Source: Methylovirgula sp. (GTDB taxonomy: Bacteria > Pseudomonadota > Alphaproteobacteria > Rhizobiales > Beijerinckiaceae). From it: 64,000 nt of DNA. A program made the translations under genes and the position numbers. Positions 7,933 through 16,477 of this stretch are shown piece after piece (positions within the stretch are counted from its first letter, which is position 1; each line of letters starts with the position of its first letter). The DNA lies in assembly GCF_037200945.1 (NCBI RefSeq), contig NZ_JBBCGP010000001.1:1982501-2046500 (forward strand), in the 5' to 3' direction. The notes under the pieces are model-generated. The model made no database searches, had not been told where the DNA came from, and saw nothing but the letters and a program-made list of their open reading frames with translations.

Positions 7933-9150
7933 ATGGCCGCCAAACTCATGTCTCGAGCCACCAAGGTTCAAGCAAAATCTTCCGTTCCTGGCGAGGGTGG
8001 GCGCCGTGTAGCCCAAGCGGTGCCGCCCTCGCTTCGGCCGCCGCGCGTCTTCGATTCACCCCCCGGAATCGAGGACGCGCGGCCTCTTATGCCGCGACGG
8101 GGCCGTGGCGCGCAATCCAATGCAAGCGGCCGTTTTGAGCCCTTGGCCTATGCGTCCGTCGATGATGGCTGGGCGGATGAGGACGAACTTCCGCCGCTCA
8201 AGACCTCGGTGACGTGGGAGAAGGCGAAAACCATCATCACCCGTAACGAGTCGCCCGATATTTCCTTTGATCGGTCGATCAATCCGTATCGCGGCTGCGA
8301 GCACGGCTGCGTTTATTGTTTCGCGCGGCCGACGCACGCCTATATGGGCCTTTCGCCGGGGCTCGATTTCGAGACGAAATTATTCGCCAAGGCCGATGCG
8401 GCGGCTTTGCTCGAACGCGAACTGGCGGCAAAAAATTATCAGCCGCGGACCATCGCCATCGGCACCAATACGGACCCCTATCAGCCGATCGAGCGCCAGC
8501 ATCGCGTGATGCGGCAAGTGCTGGAAGTCCTCGCCCGCACCAATCATCCCGTCGGGATCGTCACCAAATCCGCGCTCGTGCTGCGCGATCTCGACCTCCT
8601 GGCACCGATGGCGGAAAAAGGTCTCGTCAAGGTCGCTTTGTCTGTAACAAGTCTCGATCCGGTGCTTGCACGGCGCTTGGAGCCCCGCGCGGCGACGCCG
8701 GAAAAGCGGCTTTCGACGATCAAGGCGCTCTCCGAGGCTGGCGTGCCCACCTGCGTCATGGTCGCGCCGGTTATTCCGGCGCTGAACGATGCCGAGATCG
8801 AAACCATCCTGGAGCGTGCCGGCGTCGCCGGCGCGCGCGAGGCCGGTTACGTCATGCTGCGCCTGCCGCTCGAATTGAGCGACCTCTTCAGCGAATGGCT
8901 GGTGGCGCATTATCCCAATAAGGCGCGCCATGTCCTCTCACTCATCCGCTCGACCCGCGACGGCAAGATCTACGATTCGCAATTCGGCAAGCGAATGACC
9001 GGATCGGGCCCTTATGCCTGGATGGTCGGGCGCCGCTTCGAGGCTGCTGCGGCGAAGCTTGGCTTCGCCAAGTCGAAGGTCAAGCTGCGCAACGACCTGT
9101 TCATCCCGCCGAAACGGGTCGGCGATCAATTGCAGCTCGAATTGTTGTGA
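7933..9150 (+). CDS. PA0069-family radical SAM protein (SplB-like, COG1533)
   Basis: The 405-residue protein carries the radical SAM cluster motif C122-x3-C126-x2-C129 in RGCEHGCVYC, followed by FARPTHAY, the hallmark of the PA0069 branch of spore-photoproduct-lyase-like proteins. The reaction is unknown; the family is often annotated as a putative DNA repair photolyase relative. I chose the ATG at 7933 (MAAKLMSR) because it lies about 25 bases below the mapped promoter and after AAGG; earlier in-frame starts at 7882 and 7909 fall inside the promoter. The two LexA boxes suggest DNA-damage induction. rnhB and ccrM follow on the same strand. Confidence 0.88.
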   Translation: MAAKLMSRATKVQAKSSVPGEGGRRVAQAVPPSLRPPRVFDSPPGIEDARPLMPRRGRGAQSNASGRFEPLAYASVDDGWADEDELPPLKTSVTWEKAKTIITRNESPDISFDRSINPYRGCEHGCVYCFARPTHAYMGLSPGLDFETKLFAKADAAALLERELAAKNYQPRTIAIGTNTDPYQPIERQHRVMRQVLEVLARTNHPVGIVTKSALVLRDLDLLAPMAEKGLVKVALSVTSLDPVLARRLEPRAATPEKRLSTIKALSEAGVPTCVMVAPVIPALNDAEIETILERAGVAGAREAGYVMLRLPLELSDLFSEWLVAHYPNKARHVLSLIRSTRDGKIYDSQFGKRMTGSGPYAWMVGRRFEAAAAKLGFAKSKVKLRNDLFIPPKRVGDQLQLELL

Positions 9151-9235
9151 GCATCGCATGGGGCGGATTGCATGGATCCTCATCCGGAGTCTAAGAGCCT
9201 GGTTCGGGCGGCTTTGCCGCTCGCGAGGTTCTCGA

Positions 9236-9865
9236 ATGGTGCAGAAACCGTCTTTGCCGCATTTCCGTTACGAGCGGCAATTGACCAAGAAATCTCTCTG
9301 GCCGGTTGCCGGTGTCGATGAGGTCGGGCGTGGCCCCCTCGCGGGTCCGGTCGCGGCGGCCGCGGTTATTCTCGATCCGGCGCGGCTACCAAAGGGCGTG
9401 AATGATTCGAAAGCGCTGTCTGCCGAGGAGCGTGAGGCCGCTTACGAAGAAATCATGCGGCACGCGATTGCGGTGTCGGTCGCCTTTGCCAGCGCCGCCG
9501 AAATCGACGTGATCAATATCCGGCAGGCAAGCCTTGCAGCCATGAGGCGCACCCTCTCAGCGCTCGCGGTTGCGCCACTTTATGCTCTTGTCGATGGCAA
9601 CGATCTGCCAAAGGCATTGCGTTGTGAAGGCGAGACCATTGTCGGGGGAGATGCGCGTTCGCTGTCGATCGCGGCGGCATCGATCGTCGCCAAGGTTACA
9701 CGTGACAGGTTGATGGCGCGGCTGTGCAAACTTTATCCGGTTTACGGTTTTAGCCGTCACGTCGGCTATGCAACGCCAGAACATCTGGCGGCCATCGCGC
9801 GCCATGGCCCGTGTCCATATCACCGGCTAAGCTTCTCGCCCTTTAAAGTTGTGTCGGCCGTTTAG
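9236..9865 (+). CDS. rnhB: ribonuclease HII
   Basis: This 209-residue cytoplasmic nuclease cleaves RNA at RNA-DNA junctions and removes misincorporated ribonucleotides. The signature GVDEVGRGPLAGPVAAAA carries the first two acidic metal ligands near residues 30-31. Later acidic residues lie in LVDGND and in the SIAAASIVAKVTRD block, which is typical of RNase HII. The start at 9236 follows GCGAGG and removes a 74-residue open extension that overlaps the previous gene out of frame. It sits 85 bases after the radical SAM gene and 134 bases before ccrM, a neighbour order I recall as common in related genomes. Confidence 0.95.
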   Translation: MVQKPSLPHFRYERQLTKKSLWPVAGVDEVGRGPLAGPVAAAAVILDPARLPKGVNDSKALSAEEREAAYEEIMRHAIAVSVAFASAAEIDVINIRQASLAAMRRTLSALAVAPLYALVDGNDLPKALRCEGETIVGGDARSLSIAAASIVAKVTRDRLMARLCKLYPVYGFSRHVGYATPEHLAAIARHGPCPYHRLSFSPFKVVSAV

Positions 9866-9866
9866 C

Positions 9867-9893
9867 GCTTGGGCGTAGCTGCAAGCTTCTTTT
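9867..9893 (+). terminator. weak intrinsic terminator candidate after rnhB
   Basis: GCTTG (9867-9871) pairs with CAAGC (9882-9886) and is followed by TTCTTTT. The stem is only five base pairs, so this is a weak call. Confidence 0.3.
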
Positions 9894-9999
9894 AATCAAA
9901 TCGTACAGAAAAGGGACACGTTCGGTTTACCGACCTAAACGTGGATTTTACCGGCTTCGCGCAAATTGTCGTCGTTCGTCGCGTATCCGGTGAGTGTCA

Positions 10000-11217
10000 A
10001 TGCGTATCGCACGTGCCGGGACTGCCGCCACGAAGTCTCAGCTAAAGGTCTTGCGTACTGAGCATTCGCGAACGCTGGTCCCGGCCGTTGCTTCTCCGGT
10101 AGTCCTCAAGAATCGCCTTCCCGCCAACGAGATTCTTGTCGGTGATTGTCTCGAGCGGCTCGCCTCGCTGCCCGCGGCGAGCGTCGATCTCATCTTCGCT
10201 GATCCACCTTATAATCTGCAGCTCGAACACGCATTATCGCGGCCCGACCAGAGCGCTGTCGATGCGGTCGATGACGATTGGGACAAGTTCGCGAGTTTCG
10301 CCGACTACGACCAATTCACCCGCGATTGGCTTACCGCCGCGCGGCGCGTGATGAAGGACAATGCGACGATTTTCGTCATCGGCTCCTATCACAACATCTT
10401 CCGTGTCGGCACGATCCTGCAGGATCTCGGCTTCTGGATTTTGAACGACATCGTTTGGCGCAAAGCCAATCCGATGCCGAACTTCCGCGGTCGGCGGTTC
10501 ACCAATGCGCACGAAACGATGATCTGGGCGGCGAAGAGCGCCAGCACGAAAAGCTACACGTTCAATTACGAAGCGCTCAAGGCCGGCAATGAAGATTGCC
10601 AGGTGCGTTCGGATTGGTTTCTGCCGATCTGCACGGGCGGCGAACGCCTCAAGGATGAAACCGGCAGCAAGACGCATCCGACGCAGAAGCCGGAAGCTTT
10701 GCTCGCGCGTGTGCTGCAAGCCGCCTCACTTCCGGGTGATCTCGTCCTCGATCCGTTCTTCGGCACGGGCACGACGGGCGCCGTCGCCAAGAAGCTCGGC
10801 CGCAATTTCATCGGCATCGAACGCGACGAGACGTATGCGAAAGCCGCGCGGGCGCGCATCGCCGCGGTCGAGCCCTATCCGGATGAGACGATCAGCGCCG
10901 CACCGAGCAAAAGAACGCAGCCGCGTGTGGCCTTCGCGTCGGTCGTCGAGGCGGGCTTGATCGCGCCGGGAACAATCCTTGTTGACGAGAAGAAGCGCCA
11001 TCGCGCCTTCGTTCGCGCCGACGGTACATTGGCGCTCGTGGGGGCAAGCTCGCAGCTCGCGATTGTCGGCTCGATCCACAAGGTCGGCGCTCTAGCGCAG
11101 GGCCTGCCAGCCTGCAACGGCTGGACCTTCTGGCATATCGAACAGGGCGGCAAGCTCGCGCCGATCGATGAATTGCGCACCACGATCCGCGATGCGCTGA
11201 AAATCGCGGCGGAATAG
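10000..11217 (+). CDS. ccrM: CcrM-type adenine-N6 DNA methyltransferase (GANTC)
   Basis: The 405-residue protein has the beta-class amino-methyltransferase order. The catalytic DPPY is at residues 68-71 and the SAM-binding DPFFGTGTTG near 251-260, with SYHNIFRVG and NFRGRRFTNAHE characteristic of CcrM/HinfI enzymes between them. The C-terminal 90 residues match the CcrM-specific extension (GLIAPGTILVDEKKRH), which helps DNA recognition. In alphaproteobacteria CcrM methylates GANTC late in replication and times cell-cycle genes, and is usually essential. The ATG at 10000 is used; a GTG six bases upstream is possible. No clear CtrA box was found upstream. Confidence 0.95.
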   Translation: MRIARAGTAATKSQLKVLRTEHSRTLVPAVASPVVLKNRLPANEILVGDCLERLASLPAASVDLIFADPPYNLQLEHALSRPDQSAVDAVDDDWDKFASFADYDQFTRDWLTAARRVMKDNATIFVIGSYHNIFRVGTILQDLGFWILNDIVWRKANPMPNFRGRRFTNAHETMIWAAKSASTKSYTFNYEALKAGNEDCQVRSDWFLPICTGGERLKDETGSKTHPTQKPEALLARVLQAASLPGDLVLDPFFGTGTTGAVAKKLGRNFIGIERDETYAKAARARIAAVEPYPDETISAAPSKRTQPRVAFASVVEAGLIAPGTILVDEKKRHRAFVRADGTLALVGASSQLAIVGSIHKVGALAQGLPACNGWTFWHIEQGGKLAPIDELRTTIRDALKIAAE

Positions 11218-11267
11218 AGCAGCGGACGGGACGCGCGACCCGGTTTTCGGTGCGCCAGTAGCCTAGA

Positions 11268-11864
11268 CTACCAAATAGCTAGAACGAGGATCGAGAGCGG
11301 GTAGGCGAGCACGATGCCGAGGATGGCGCCGCCGAAAATGTCGCTCGGATAATGGTGCGCCGTCGCGATGCGCGACCACGCCATCAGGATCAGCAGAGCA
11401 ACGGCCGAGAGAATCGCGCCGGGCCAGACAAGCACGATCGGCGTCAGCACGCCGGACAGCGTCATCGTATGGCCGCTCGGGAAGGAATGTTCGTCGAGGA
11501 CGGCGAGCAGGGACTGGAGGCGCGGATCGACCTGATAGGGTCGCGGCCGGCCGATCTTGCGCTTGATGATAGGAAACATCAGGTGCAGCAGCGCGGCATT
11601 TAGCGCACCGAGGAATACGACGCGGAACCCCTCGCGACCGAGAGCCGCGAAGATCACCGGCAAAATGATGAGATAAAGCCAGCTATTGCCAAGCTTACTG
11701 ATCGCGATGGCCGAGTAGCGGCCGATCCTGGGCCGAGCCGAACGCGAAATCAGATGAACCGCAGCGAGATCGGCACTGCGCAATCTTTGGGCCCATGCCA
11801 TACGAAGTGTGGCCTGTGTCATCGGCGGTCGATCGATTGGTTCTGGCGTCGAAACATTGACCAT
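11268..11864 (-). CDS. PAP2-superfamily membrane phosphatase
   Basis: This 198-residue integral-membrane protein has the three acid-phosphatase motifs in order: KIGRPRP, SFPSGH and SRIATAHHYPSDIFGG. Both catalytic histidines and the arginines are kept. About five hydrophobic helices surround them. Such enzymes dephosphorylate lipid phosphates such as undecaprenyl pyrophosphate or phosphatidate, or modify lipid A; the exact substrate cannot be set. The ATG at 11862-11864 is preferred because GGAG lies five bases before it. The gene converges with ccrM, with only 50 bases between stops and no clear terminator. Confidence 0.9.
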   Translation of the reverse strand: MVNVSTPEPIDRPPMTQATLRMAWAQRLRSADLAAVHLISRSARPRIGRYSAIAISKLGNSWLYLIILPVIFAALGREGFRVVFLGALNAALLHLMFPIIKRKIGRPRPYQVDPRLQSLLAVLDEHSFPSGHTMTLSGVLTPIVLVWPGAILSAVALLILMAWSRIATAHHYPSDIFGGAILGIVLAYPLSILVLAIW

Positions 11865-12025
11865 AACCACTCCGGGCGACCCGATCGGCTATCGTCTGCC
11901 TTACCAGACGGGAAGACAATGACCGCCATATGACATTATCGCGGTTCTTCACGCCTTGATTGCATTGCAGCGAGTGCGTCGCAAAATGGCAACAAAATCA
12001 AAAGCGCGGCGCCCGAATCTCGCGA

Positions 12026-12445
12026 TTAATTGCGACGGCGGCCGAGTGTCACATGCGATTCACGCCCTGCGGCTGGCGATGCGAGATGAATCTCCCGGTC
12101 GCGCCGCTGGCGCATGATTTCGCGCAGCAAATCAGCGACCATATCGGCTTCCGGATCGTCGCTGCGGGGTTGGCGGCTTTTGAGTCCTTGCCGCCAGGAT
12201 TGATCGGCGACGTCGAGGGCAAAGGCCAGCAATGCATTGGCAATGAAATTTTCCGCGGTCAGCCCCCGATGGACGACAAAGGCGCGAATTTCATCGGCAA
12301 AGGCCGGATCGAGCCGATCCAGGACAACAGCGGCCGAGATACTCCCCGAATGCAGCCCCAGGATCAGGTCACGCAACCTCGGCGTGCCGTCCGAAGCGGA
12401 CGAATCGGCATTGACGAACAGTGTCGCAAGGAGCGGCATCTTCAT
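12026..12445 (-). CDS. hypothetical protein
   Basis: The gene encodes 139 residues, mostly helical, with an Arg-rich C-terminal tail. I do not recognise a family. It has no signal peptide and no membrane segment. The ATG at 12443-12445 is chosen because GGAG lies 8 bases upstream; an ATG at 12533-12535 would add 30 residues but has no ribosome site. It follows wrbA on the same strand by about 100 bases and could share its message. Confidence 0.6.
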   Translation of the reverse strand: MKMPLLATLFVNADSSASDGTPRLRDLILGLHSGSISAAVVLDRLDPAFADEIRAFVVHRGLTAENFIANALLAFALDVADQSWRQGLKSRQPRSDDPEADMVADLLREIMRQRRDREIHLASPAAGRESHVTLGRRRN

Positions 12446-12546
12446 GCAAATCTCCGGGGCCGGACTTCCGCCCCGAAGTATAGCGTATTTCTTGTCGTCT
12501 GTACGAACTCGATCGACGATTCGTACTTTCGACATGGCGGAACGGC

Positions 12547-13146
12547 CTATCCGAACAATTTCGTCGCGACTTCGGCAACGTGCCGCCCCTGGAAACGGGC
12601 GCCGGCCAATTCGTTTTCGCTCGGCGGACGCGAGCCGTCGCCCGCAGCGATGGTCGTCGCGCCATAAGGCGACCCGCCGGTAATCTCGTCGACTCTCATC
12701 TGGCCCTGAAAACTGTAGGGCAGGCCGACGATGATTAGTCCGAAGTGCAAAAGATTGATGATGAGCGAGAAGAGCGTGGTTTCCTGACCGCCGTGCTGCG
12801 TCCCCGTCGACGAAAAGGCCGCACCGACCTTGCCGTTCAGCGCGCCGCGCGCCCAAAGGCCGCCGGCCTGATCGAGAAAACTTGCCATCTGTGAGGAGAG
12901 GCGGCCGAAACGCGTGCCGGTGCCGAGGATGATCGCGTCATAGTCGGCGAGGTCGGCGATCGACGCAACCGGAGCCGCCTGATCGAGCTTGAAATGCGAG
13001 GCCTGAGCGATTTCGACCGGCACGGTTTCGGGTACGCGCTTGATATCCACCCTGGCGCCCGTCTCGCGTGCGCCCTCGGCGACGGCCTCGGCCATTTTTT
13101 CGATGTGACCGTAGGCGGAATAATAAAGCACCAGAACCTTAGCCAT
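12547..13146 (-). CDS. wrbA: NAD(P)H:quinone oxidoreductase, WrbA type
   Basis: The 199-residue flavodoxin-like protein has the phosphate-binding loop LYYSAYGHIEKMA at the N-terminus, the GTGTRFGRLSSQM block and the STGTQHGGQETT loop, all diagnostic of WrbA. It binds FMN and reduces quinones with two electrons, protecting against redox cycling. The start (MAKVLVLYY) gives the family length exactly. It is 64 bases downstream of the pirin gene on the same strand, so the two are probably one oxidative-stress unit controlled by the divergent LysR gene. Confidence 0.95.
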   Translation of the reverse strand: MAKVLVLYYSAYGHIEKMAEAVAEGARETGARVDIKRVPETVPVEIAQASHFKLDQAAPVASIADLADYDAIILGTGTRFGRLSSQMASFLDQAGGLWARGALNGKVGAAFSSTGTQHGGQETTLFSLIINLLHFGLIIVGLPYSFQGQMRVDEITGGSPYGATTIAAGDGSRPPSENELAGARFQGRHVAEVATKLFG

Positions 13147-13210
13147 GATTGTCTCGCTGTCTAATAAAGCCGATACGCGGCCGCCATTTCGTGCGGCGGG
13201 CACTTTTGCG

Positions 13211-13909
13211 TTACGCCGCGTCGACTAAAATGACTTCAGCGTCTTCAAGCGCAGTGACGTGGAGCACTTTCTCGCCGAAGACGGCGGCGCCGTCGCGTGC
13301 ATCGAGCGTCACGTCATTGACTTTGACACTACCCTTGGCTGGGACGAGATAGGCGTGGCGCGTTTCGCCAATCGGGTAATCCGCTGTCTGCCCGGCTTTG
13401 AGCGTCGCGCCGACGACGCGCGCATCAGCGCGGATCGGTAAAGCATCCTTGTCGTCGGCAAAGCCGCTTGCCAGAGTCACGAACTGGCCGGCGCGATCGT
13501 CCTTCGGAAAGGGCTTGGCGCCCCACGCCGGGCCGAGGCCCTGTTCGCGCGGCATGATCCAGATCTGGAAAATCCGTGTCGTTGCCGGTTCGAGATTGTA
13601 TTCGGCGTGACGAATGCCGGTGCCGGCGCTCATCACCTGGACATCGCCAGCCTCCGTGCGGCCCTTGTTGCCAAGGTTATCCTGGTGCGTGATCGCGCCC
13701 TCGCGGACATAGGTGATGATTTCCATGTCGCGATGCGGGTGCGGCGGGAAGCCGGTCTGCGGCGCGATCGTGTCGTCATTCCAGACGCGCAACGCGCCCC
13801 AGCCCATGCGCTTGGCATCGCCATAGTCGCCGAAAGAGAAGTGGTGTTTCGCGTCGAGCCAACCGTGGTTGGCGCCGCCGAGCGAGTCGAAAGGTCTGCG
13901 TTCAATCAT
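13211..13909 (-). CDS. pirin-family protein (YhhW-like quercetinase)
   Basis: The 232-residue bicupin carries the pirin metal site HPHRDMEIITY in the N-terminal cupin and GTGIRHAEYN further on. These supply three histidines and a glutamate for an iron ion. YhhW-like members have quercetin 2,3-dioxygenase activity in vitro and others act as redox sensors. The start at 13909 gives the typical MIERRPFDSLG N-terminus. It is the first gene of a minus-strand unit with wrbA and is divergent from a LysR regulator, an arrangement widespread in proteobacteria. Confidence 0.93.
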   Translation of the reverse strand: MIERRPFDSLGGANHGWLDAKHHFSFGDYGDAKRMGWGALRVWNDDTIAPQTGFPPHPHRDMEIITYVREGAITHQDNLGNKGRTEAGDVQVMSAGTGIRHAEYNLEPATTRIFQIWIMPREQGLGPAWGAKPFPKDDRAGQFVTLASGFADDKDALPIRADARVVGATLKAGQTADYPIGETRHAYLVPAKGSVKVNDVTLDARDGAAVFGEKVLHVTALEDAEVILVDAA

Positions 13910-13949
13910 TGGTTTGATCCTCTTGCGGGTCGGACGTGCCCGCTTGTTG

Positions 13950-13965
13950 GGATCAATATTGATCC
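13950..13965. promoter_or_regulatory. perfect 16-base palindrome, candidate LysR operator
   Basis: GGATCAAT-ATTGATCC reads the same on both strands and lies in the 110-base gap between the pirin gene and the divergent LysR gene. It contains T-N-A symmetry suited to a LysR dimer. Confidence 0.5.
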
Positions 13966-14019
13966 AGACGATCAGATCTGAAATAGAAATGATGGAAATG
14001 AACTGTTTCTGGAATTGAT

Positions 14020-14934
14020 ATGTCGAAGCTTCCGGATTTCGAGGCCTGGGCGGTCTTCGCCAAAGTGGCGGAGCTTGGGTCCTTCGCACAGGCGGCGTCC
14101 GAGCTTGGTCTCTCGAAAGCGACCGTCTCGAAAGCCGTCGGACGGCTTGAGGCGCGGCTTGGGACGACGCTTTTTCATCGTACCTCGCGCCGCATGTCGT
14201 TAAGCGAGGCGGGCCGCGCAACGCTCGACCGGGCGAGCCGTATTCTGGCCGAGGGTGAAGCTGTCGAGGCCGAGGCGACGGCGCAATCGGCGGTGCCACG
14301 CGGTTTGGTGCGAGTCGCCGCGCCGATGACCTTCGGCATCGTCCATCTTGCGCCGCTGCTGCCGGAATTTTTCAGGCTCTATCCAGACGTCTCGATAGAC
14401 CTGAATCTGAGTGACCAGATCGTCGACATTGTCAGCGACGGATTCGATCTCGCGTTGCGGATTTCGAGCCTGCCGGATTCAAGTCTGCTCGCCCGCCGGC
14501 TTTGCCAAGTGCGCGTTCTGCTCGTCGGTGCGCCGGCCTATTTCGACACGCATGGCCGGCCCGAGCACCCCAAAGATCTCGCCGCACACACGGCGCTCCT
14601 CTACAGCTATTCGCGCAGCCGCGACGTCTGGCATTTCAGCCATCCGAAACAGGGCGAATACAGCGTCGCGGTGGCGGGGCCGATCCGCGCCAATAATGCG
14701 GATGTTTTGCAGCCATCGCTCTGCGCCGGTGTCGGTCTCGCCCTGCAGCCGGAATTTCTCGTCTGGCGTGATATTGCCGAGGGCCGGCTTGAGGCTGTGC
14801 TAAAAGACTGGTCGGCACCGCCGGCGGCCTTGCATCTCGTCACGCCGCCGAGCCCGATGCGCCCGGTGCGTGTGCAAGTCTTGATGGATTTTTTCGCTCA
14901 GCGTTTCGCGCGGATGCCCTGGGCACAGGTTTGA
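14020..14934 (+). CDS. LysR-family transcriptional regulator
   Basis: The 304-residue protein has an N-terminal winged helix (FAKVAELGSFAQAASELGLS through TTLFHRTSRR) and a LysR substrate-binding domain from about residue 95. It belongs to the branch that most often regulates a divergent pirin/oxidoreductase set. A perfect 16-base palindrome lies in the shared promoter region. The likely target is the pirin-wrbA unit; the inducer is unknown. Confidence 0.93.
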   Translation: MSKLPDFEAWAVFAKVAELGSFAQAASELGLSKATVSKAVGRLEARLGTTLFHRTSRRMSLSEAGRATLDRASRILAEGEAVEAEATAQSAVPRGLVRVAAPMTFGIVHLAPLLPEFFRLYPDVSIDLNLSDQIVDIVSDGFDLALRISSLPDSSLLARRLCQVRVLLVGAPAYFDTHGRPEHPKDLAAHTALLYSYSRSRDVWHFSHPKQGEYSVAVAGPIRANNADVLQPSLCAGVGLALQPEFLVWRDIAEGRLEAVLKDWSAPPAALHLVTPPSPMRPVRVQVLMDFFAQRFARMPWAQV

Positions 14935-14943
14935 GGATCGCCA

Positions 14944-15357
14944 ATGTCGTCAAACGGATTGTCGTCGAATGGATTGATCACCGTTCCAAGCAATTATTCG
15001 GTCAAAGAAACGCTAGACCGGCTAGAGGCGGCGCTGAAAGCGGCCGGGATCACAATTTTTGCACGTGTCGATCATGCTGGCGGGGCGGCCTCCGTTGGTC
15101 TCGCGTTGCGGCCTACAGAGGTCATTATTTTCGGCAATCCGAAAGGCGGCACGCCACTGATGCAGGCCAATCGGATGGTTGGACTCGATCTGCCCTTGCG
15201 CGTTCTGGCTTGGGAGGACGACGCCGGCAATTGCAATCTTGCCTACAACGACATCGATTGGCTCGCAGCGCGCTACGACCTCGGCGTGGCGACAGTGCCG
15301 CCGCGCGAAGGTCTGGCGAAAATTCTCGCGAAATTCACAGCCGAAGCAGCGAGCTGA
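14944..15357 (+). CDS. DUF302-domain protein
   Basis: The 137-residue protein matches the DUF302 fold: an N-terminal SVKETLDRLEAALKAAGI helix, then FARVDHAGGA, then EVIIFGNPKGGTPLM and the C-terminal YNDIDWLAARY. It has no signal peptide. The family function is unknown; members are often found near redox or sulfur genes. GAGGA lies upstream of the ATG, 9 bases after the LysR stop, so it is probably co-transcribed with that regulator. Confidence 0.88.
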   Translation: MSSNGLSSNGLITVPSNYSVKETLDRLEAALKAAGITIFARVDHAGGAASVGLALRPTEVIIFGNPKGGTPLMQANRMVGLDLPLRVLAWEDDAGNCNLAYNDIDWLAARYDLGVATVPPREGLAKILAKFTAEAAS

Positions 15358-15630
15358 TTATTCGTCGTTGCTGGAATTGAGCTTTTCGAGCGGGACAACC
15401 TCCGGCGGCGGCAGCAGGCTGACGCCGGATTCATCTTCCGAGAAGATGACGCCCGCACGCTCCAGAGCGCGCTTAAGGTTCGCGGCCGACATTTGCGGCA
15501 TTTCACGCGCGCCAGTCTCATAATCCAGAAGGCCGGCAAGCGGAATATGCGCTTGTTCTGAAAGACGTTCCTGCGACCAGCCAAGAAGGCCGCGCGCAGC
15601 GCGCACTTGAGATGCTGAGATCATGTCCAA
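15358..15630 (-). CDS. small XRE-type helix-turn-helix protein
   Basis: The 90-residue protein contains a Cro/C1 helix-turn-helix over residues about 7-60 (VRAARGLLGWSQERLSEQAH) followed by a short acidic tail. Its architecture resembles small alphaproteobacterial XRE regulators. Its stop codon abuts the DUF302 stop, so the two genes converge with no spacer and probably read into each other. Targets are unknown. Confidence 0.85.
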   Translation of the reverse strand: MDMISASQVRAARGLLGWSQERLSEQAHIPLAGLLDYETGAREMPQMSAANLKRALERAGVIFSEDESGVSLLPPPEVVPLEKLNSSNDE

Positions 15631-15694
15631 ATTTTAGTCCCCCGAATTACACGAACTCTATAAGCGAAACGCGCCAAGCGGAGAAAGGTTGCGT

Positions 15695-16009
15695 TCAATA
15701 TTGCCTTGCCGGCCAGGAAATCATGTGGTCCGGCGGCAACAGCCCGCTCAGGGCTTGCACGGCGGGTTCAATATTCTCCGGGGTATCAAAAAATTCGATC
15801 ACCACCGGAAGGCTGGACAAAAAATAAAGCGGGTCGCCGCTCACGACCTCGCCAGTTTGTCCGAAACCGGCGATGCCACGGAAGACCGTCACGCCCTTGA
15901 CGTGGCGCTCATCATGCAAAATTTTCAGAATTTCCTGCATCAAAGATTCGCGATGGCCCTTGTCCGCCTCGCGGAGATAGGCGCGAACGATCGTGACGTC
16001 TTTTGCCAT
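15695..16009 (-). CDS. DUF190 protein, fluoride-module partner
   Basis: The 104-residue product matches DUF190 (PII-like ferredoxin-fold proteins): VTIVRAYLREADKG at the start, VKGVTVFRGIAGFG in the middle and LPVVIEFFDTPE later. It starts 10 bases after the crcB stop, so the two are one operon under the fluoride riboswitch. From general knowledge DUF190 genes often follow crcB; a regulatory or accessory role in fluoride export is an inference. The ATG at 16007-16009 is chosen over an upstream frame that lies inside crcB. Confidence 0.88.
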   Translation of the reverse strand: MAKDVTIVRAYLREADKGHRESLMQEILKILHDERHVKGVTVFRGIAGFGQTGEVVSGDPLYFLSSLPVVIEFFDTPENIEPAVQALSGLLPPDHMISWPARQY

Positions 16010-16019
16010 AGTCACACCT

Positions 16020-16394
16020 CTAGATTGCGCGCGCGGCGAAGACGCCAACAAAGGTCGCCAATAAACCTAACAGCAGCGAAAGGACGACATAAAGTGCGCT
16101 GCGTCCCCACGCGCCCTGTTCGGCAAGCAGAAACGTCTCCATCGCGAAGGTCGAGAAGGTGGAAAAGCCGCCGATGAAGCCGGTCAATATGCCAAGCCGG
16201 ATTGCCGGCGCAACGGCGAACCGTTCGACCATCGCGGTGAAGAGAAAGCCGATGAGCAGGCAGGCGACGATGTTGATCGACAAGGTCGCGTAGGGGAACG
16301 CCCGGCCCAGCAGTCCCTGAACCGAATTTGTCATCGTGTAACGCGCCCAGCAGCCGAGAACGCCGCCGATCGCGATCGTCACATAAGCCCACAT
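16020..16394 (-). CDS. crcB: fluoride channel CrcB/Fluc
   Basis: The 124-residue membrane protein has four predicted helices. The family signature GGFSTFSTF supplies the phenylalanine box and the central serine/threonine residues, and N in SINIVACLLIGF is conserved. Fluc proteins form dual-topology dimers that let fluoride leave the cell. The gene lies 83 bases downstream of the riboswitch expression-platform hairpin and is followed by DUF190. Confidence 0.95.
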   Translation of the reverse strand: MWAYVTIAIGGVLGCWARYTMTNSVQGLLGRAFPYATLSINIVACLLIGFLFTAMVERFAVAPAIRLGILTGFIGGFSTFSTFAMETFLLAEQGAWGRSALYVVLSLLLGLLATFVGVFAARAI

Positions 16395-16477
16395 GCGCGG
16401 CCTGCCTTTGTATCAATGGAGAGACGCAGCATTCGGCTGCGCAAAAAGGACTCGGGAACAAGGTTCAGCACACAGAT

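Noticed and set aside
9920..9945. Possible CtrA site upstream of ccrM (TTTAC...TAAAC)
   Set aside because: The consensus TTAA-N7-TTAA is not met in sequence or spacing.
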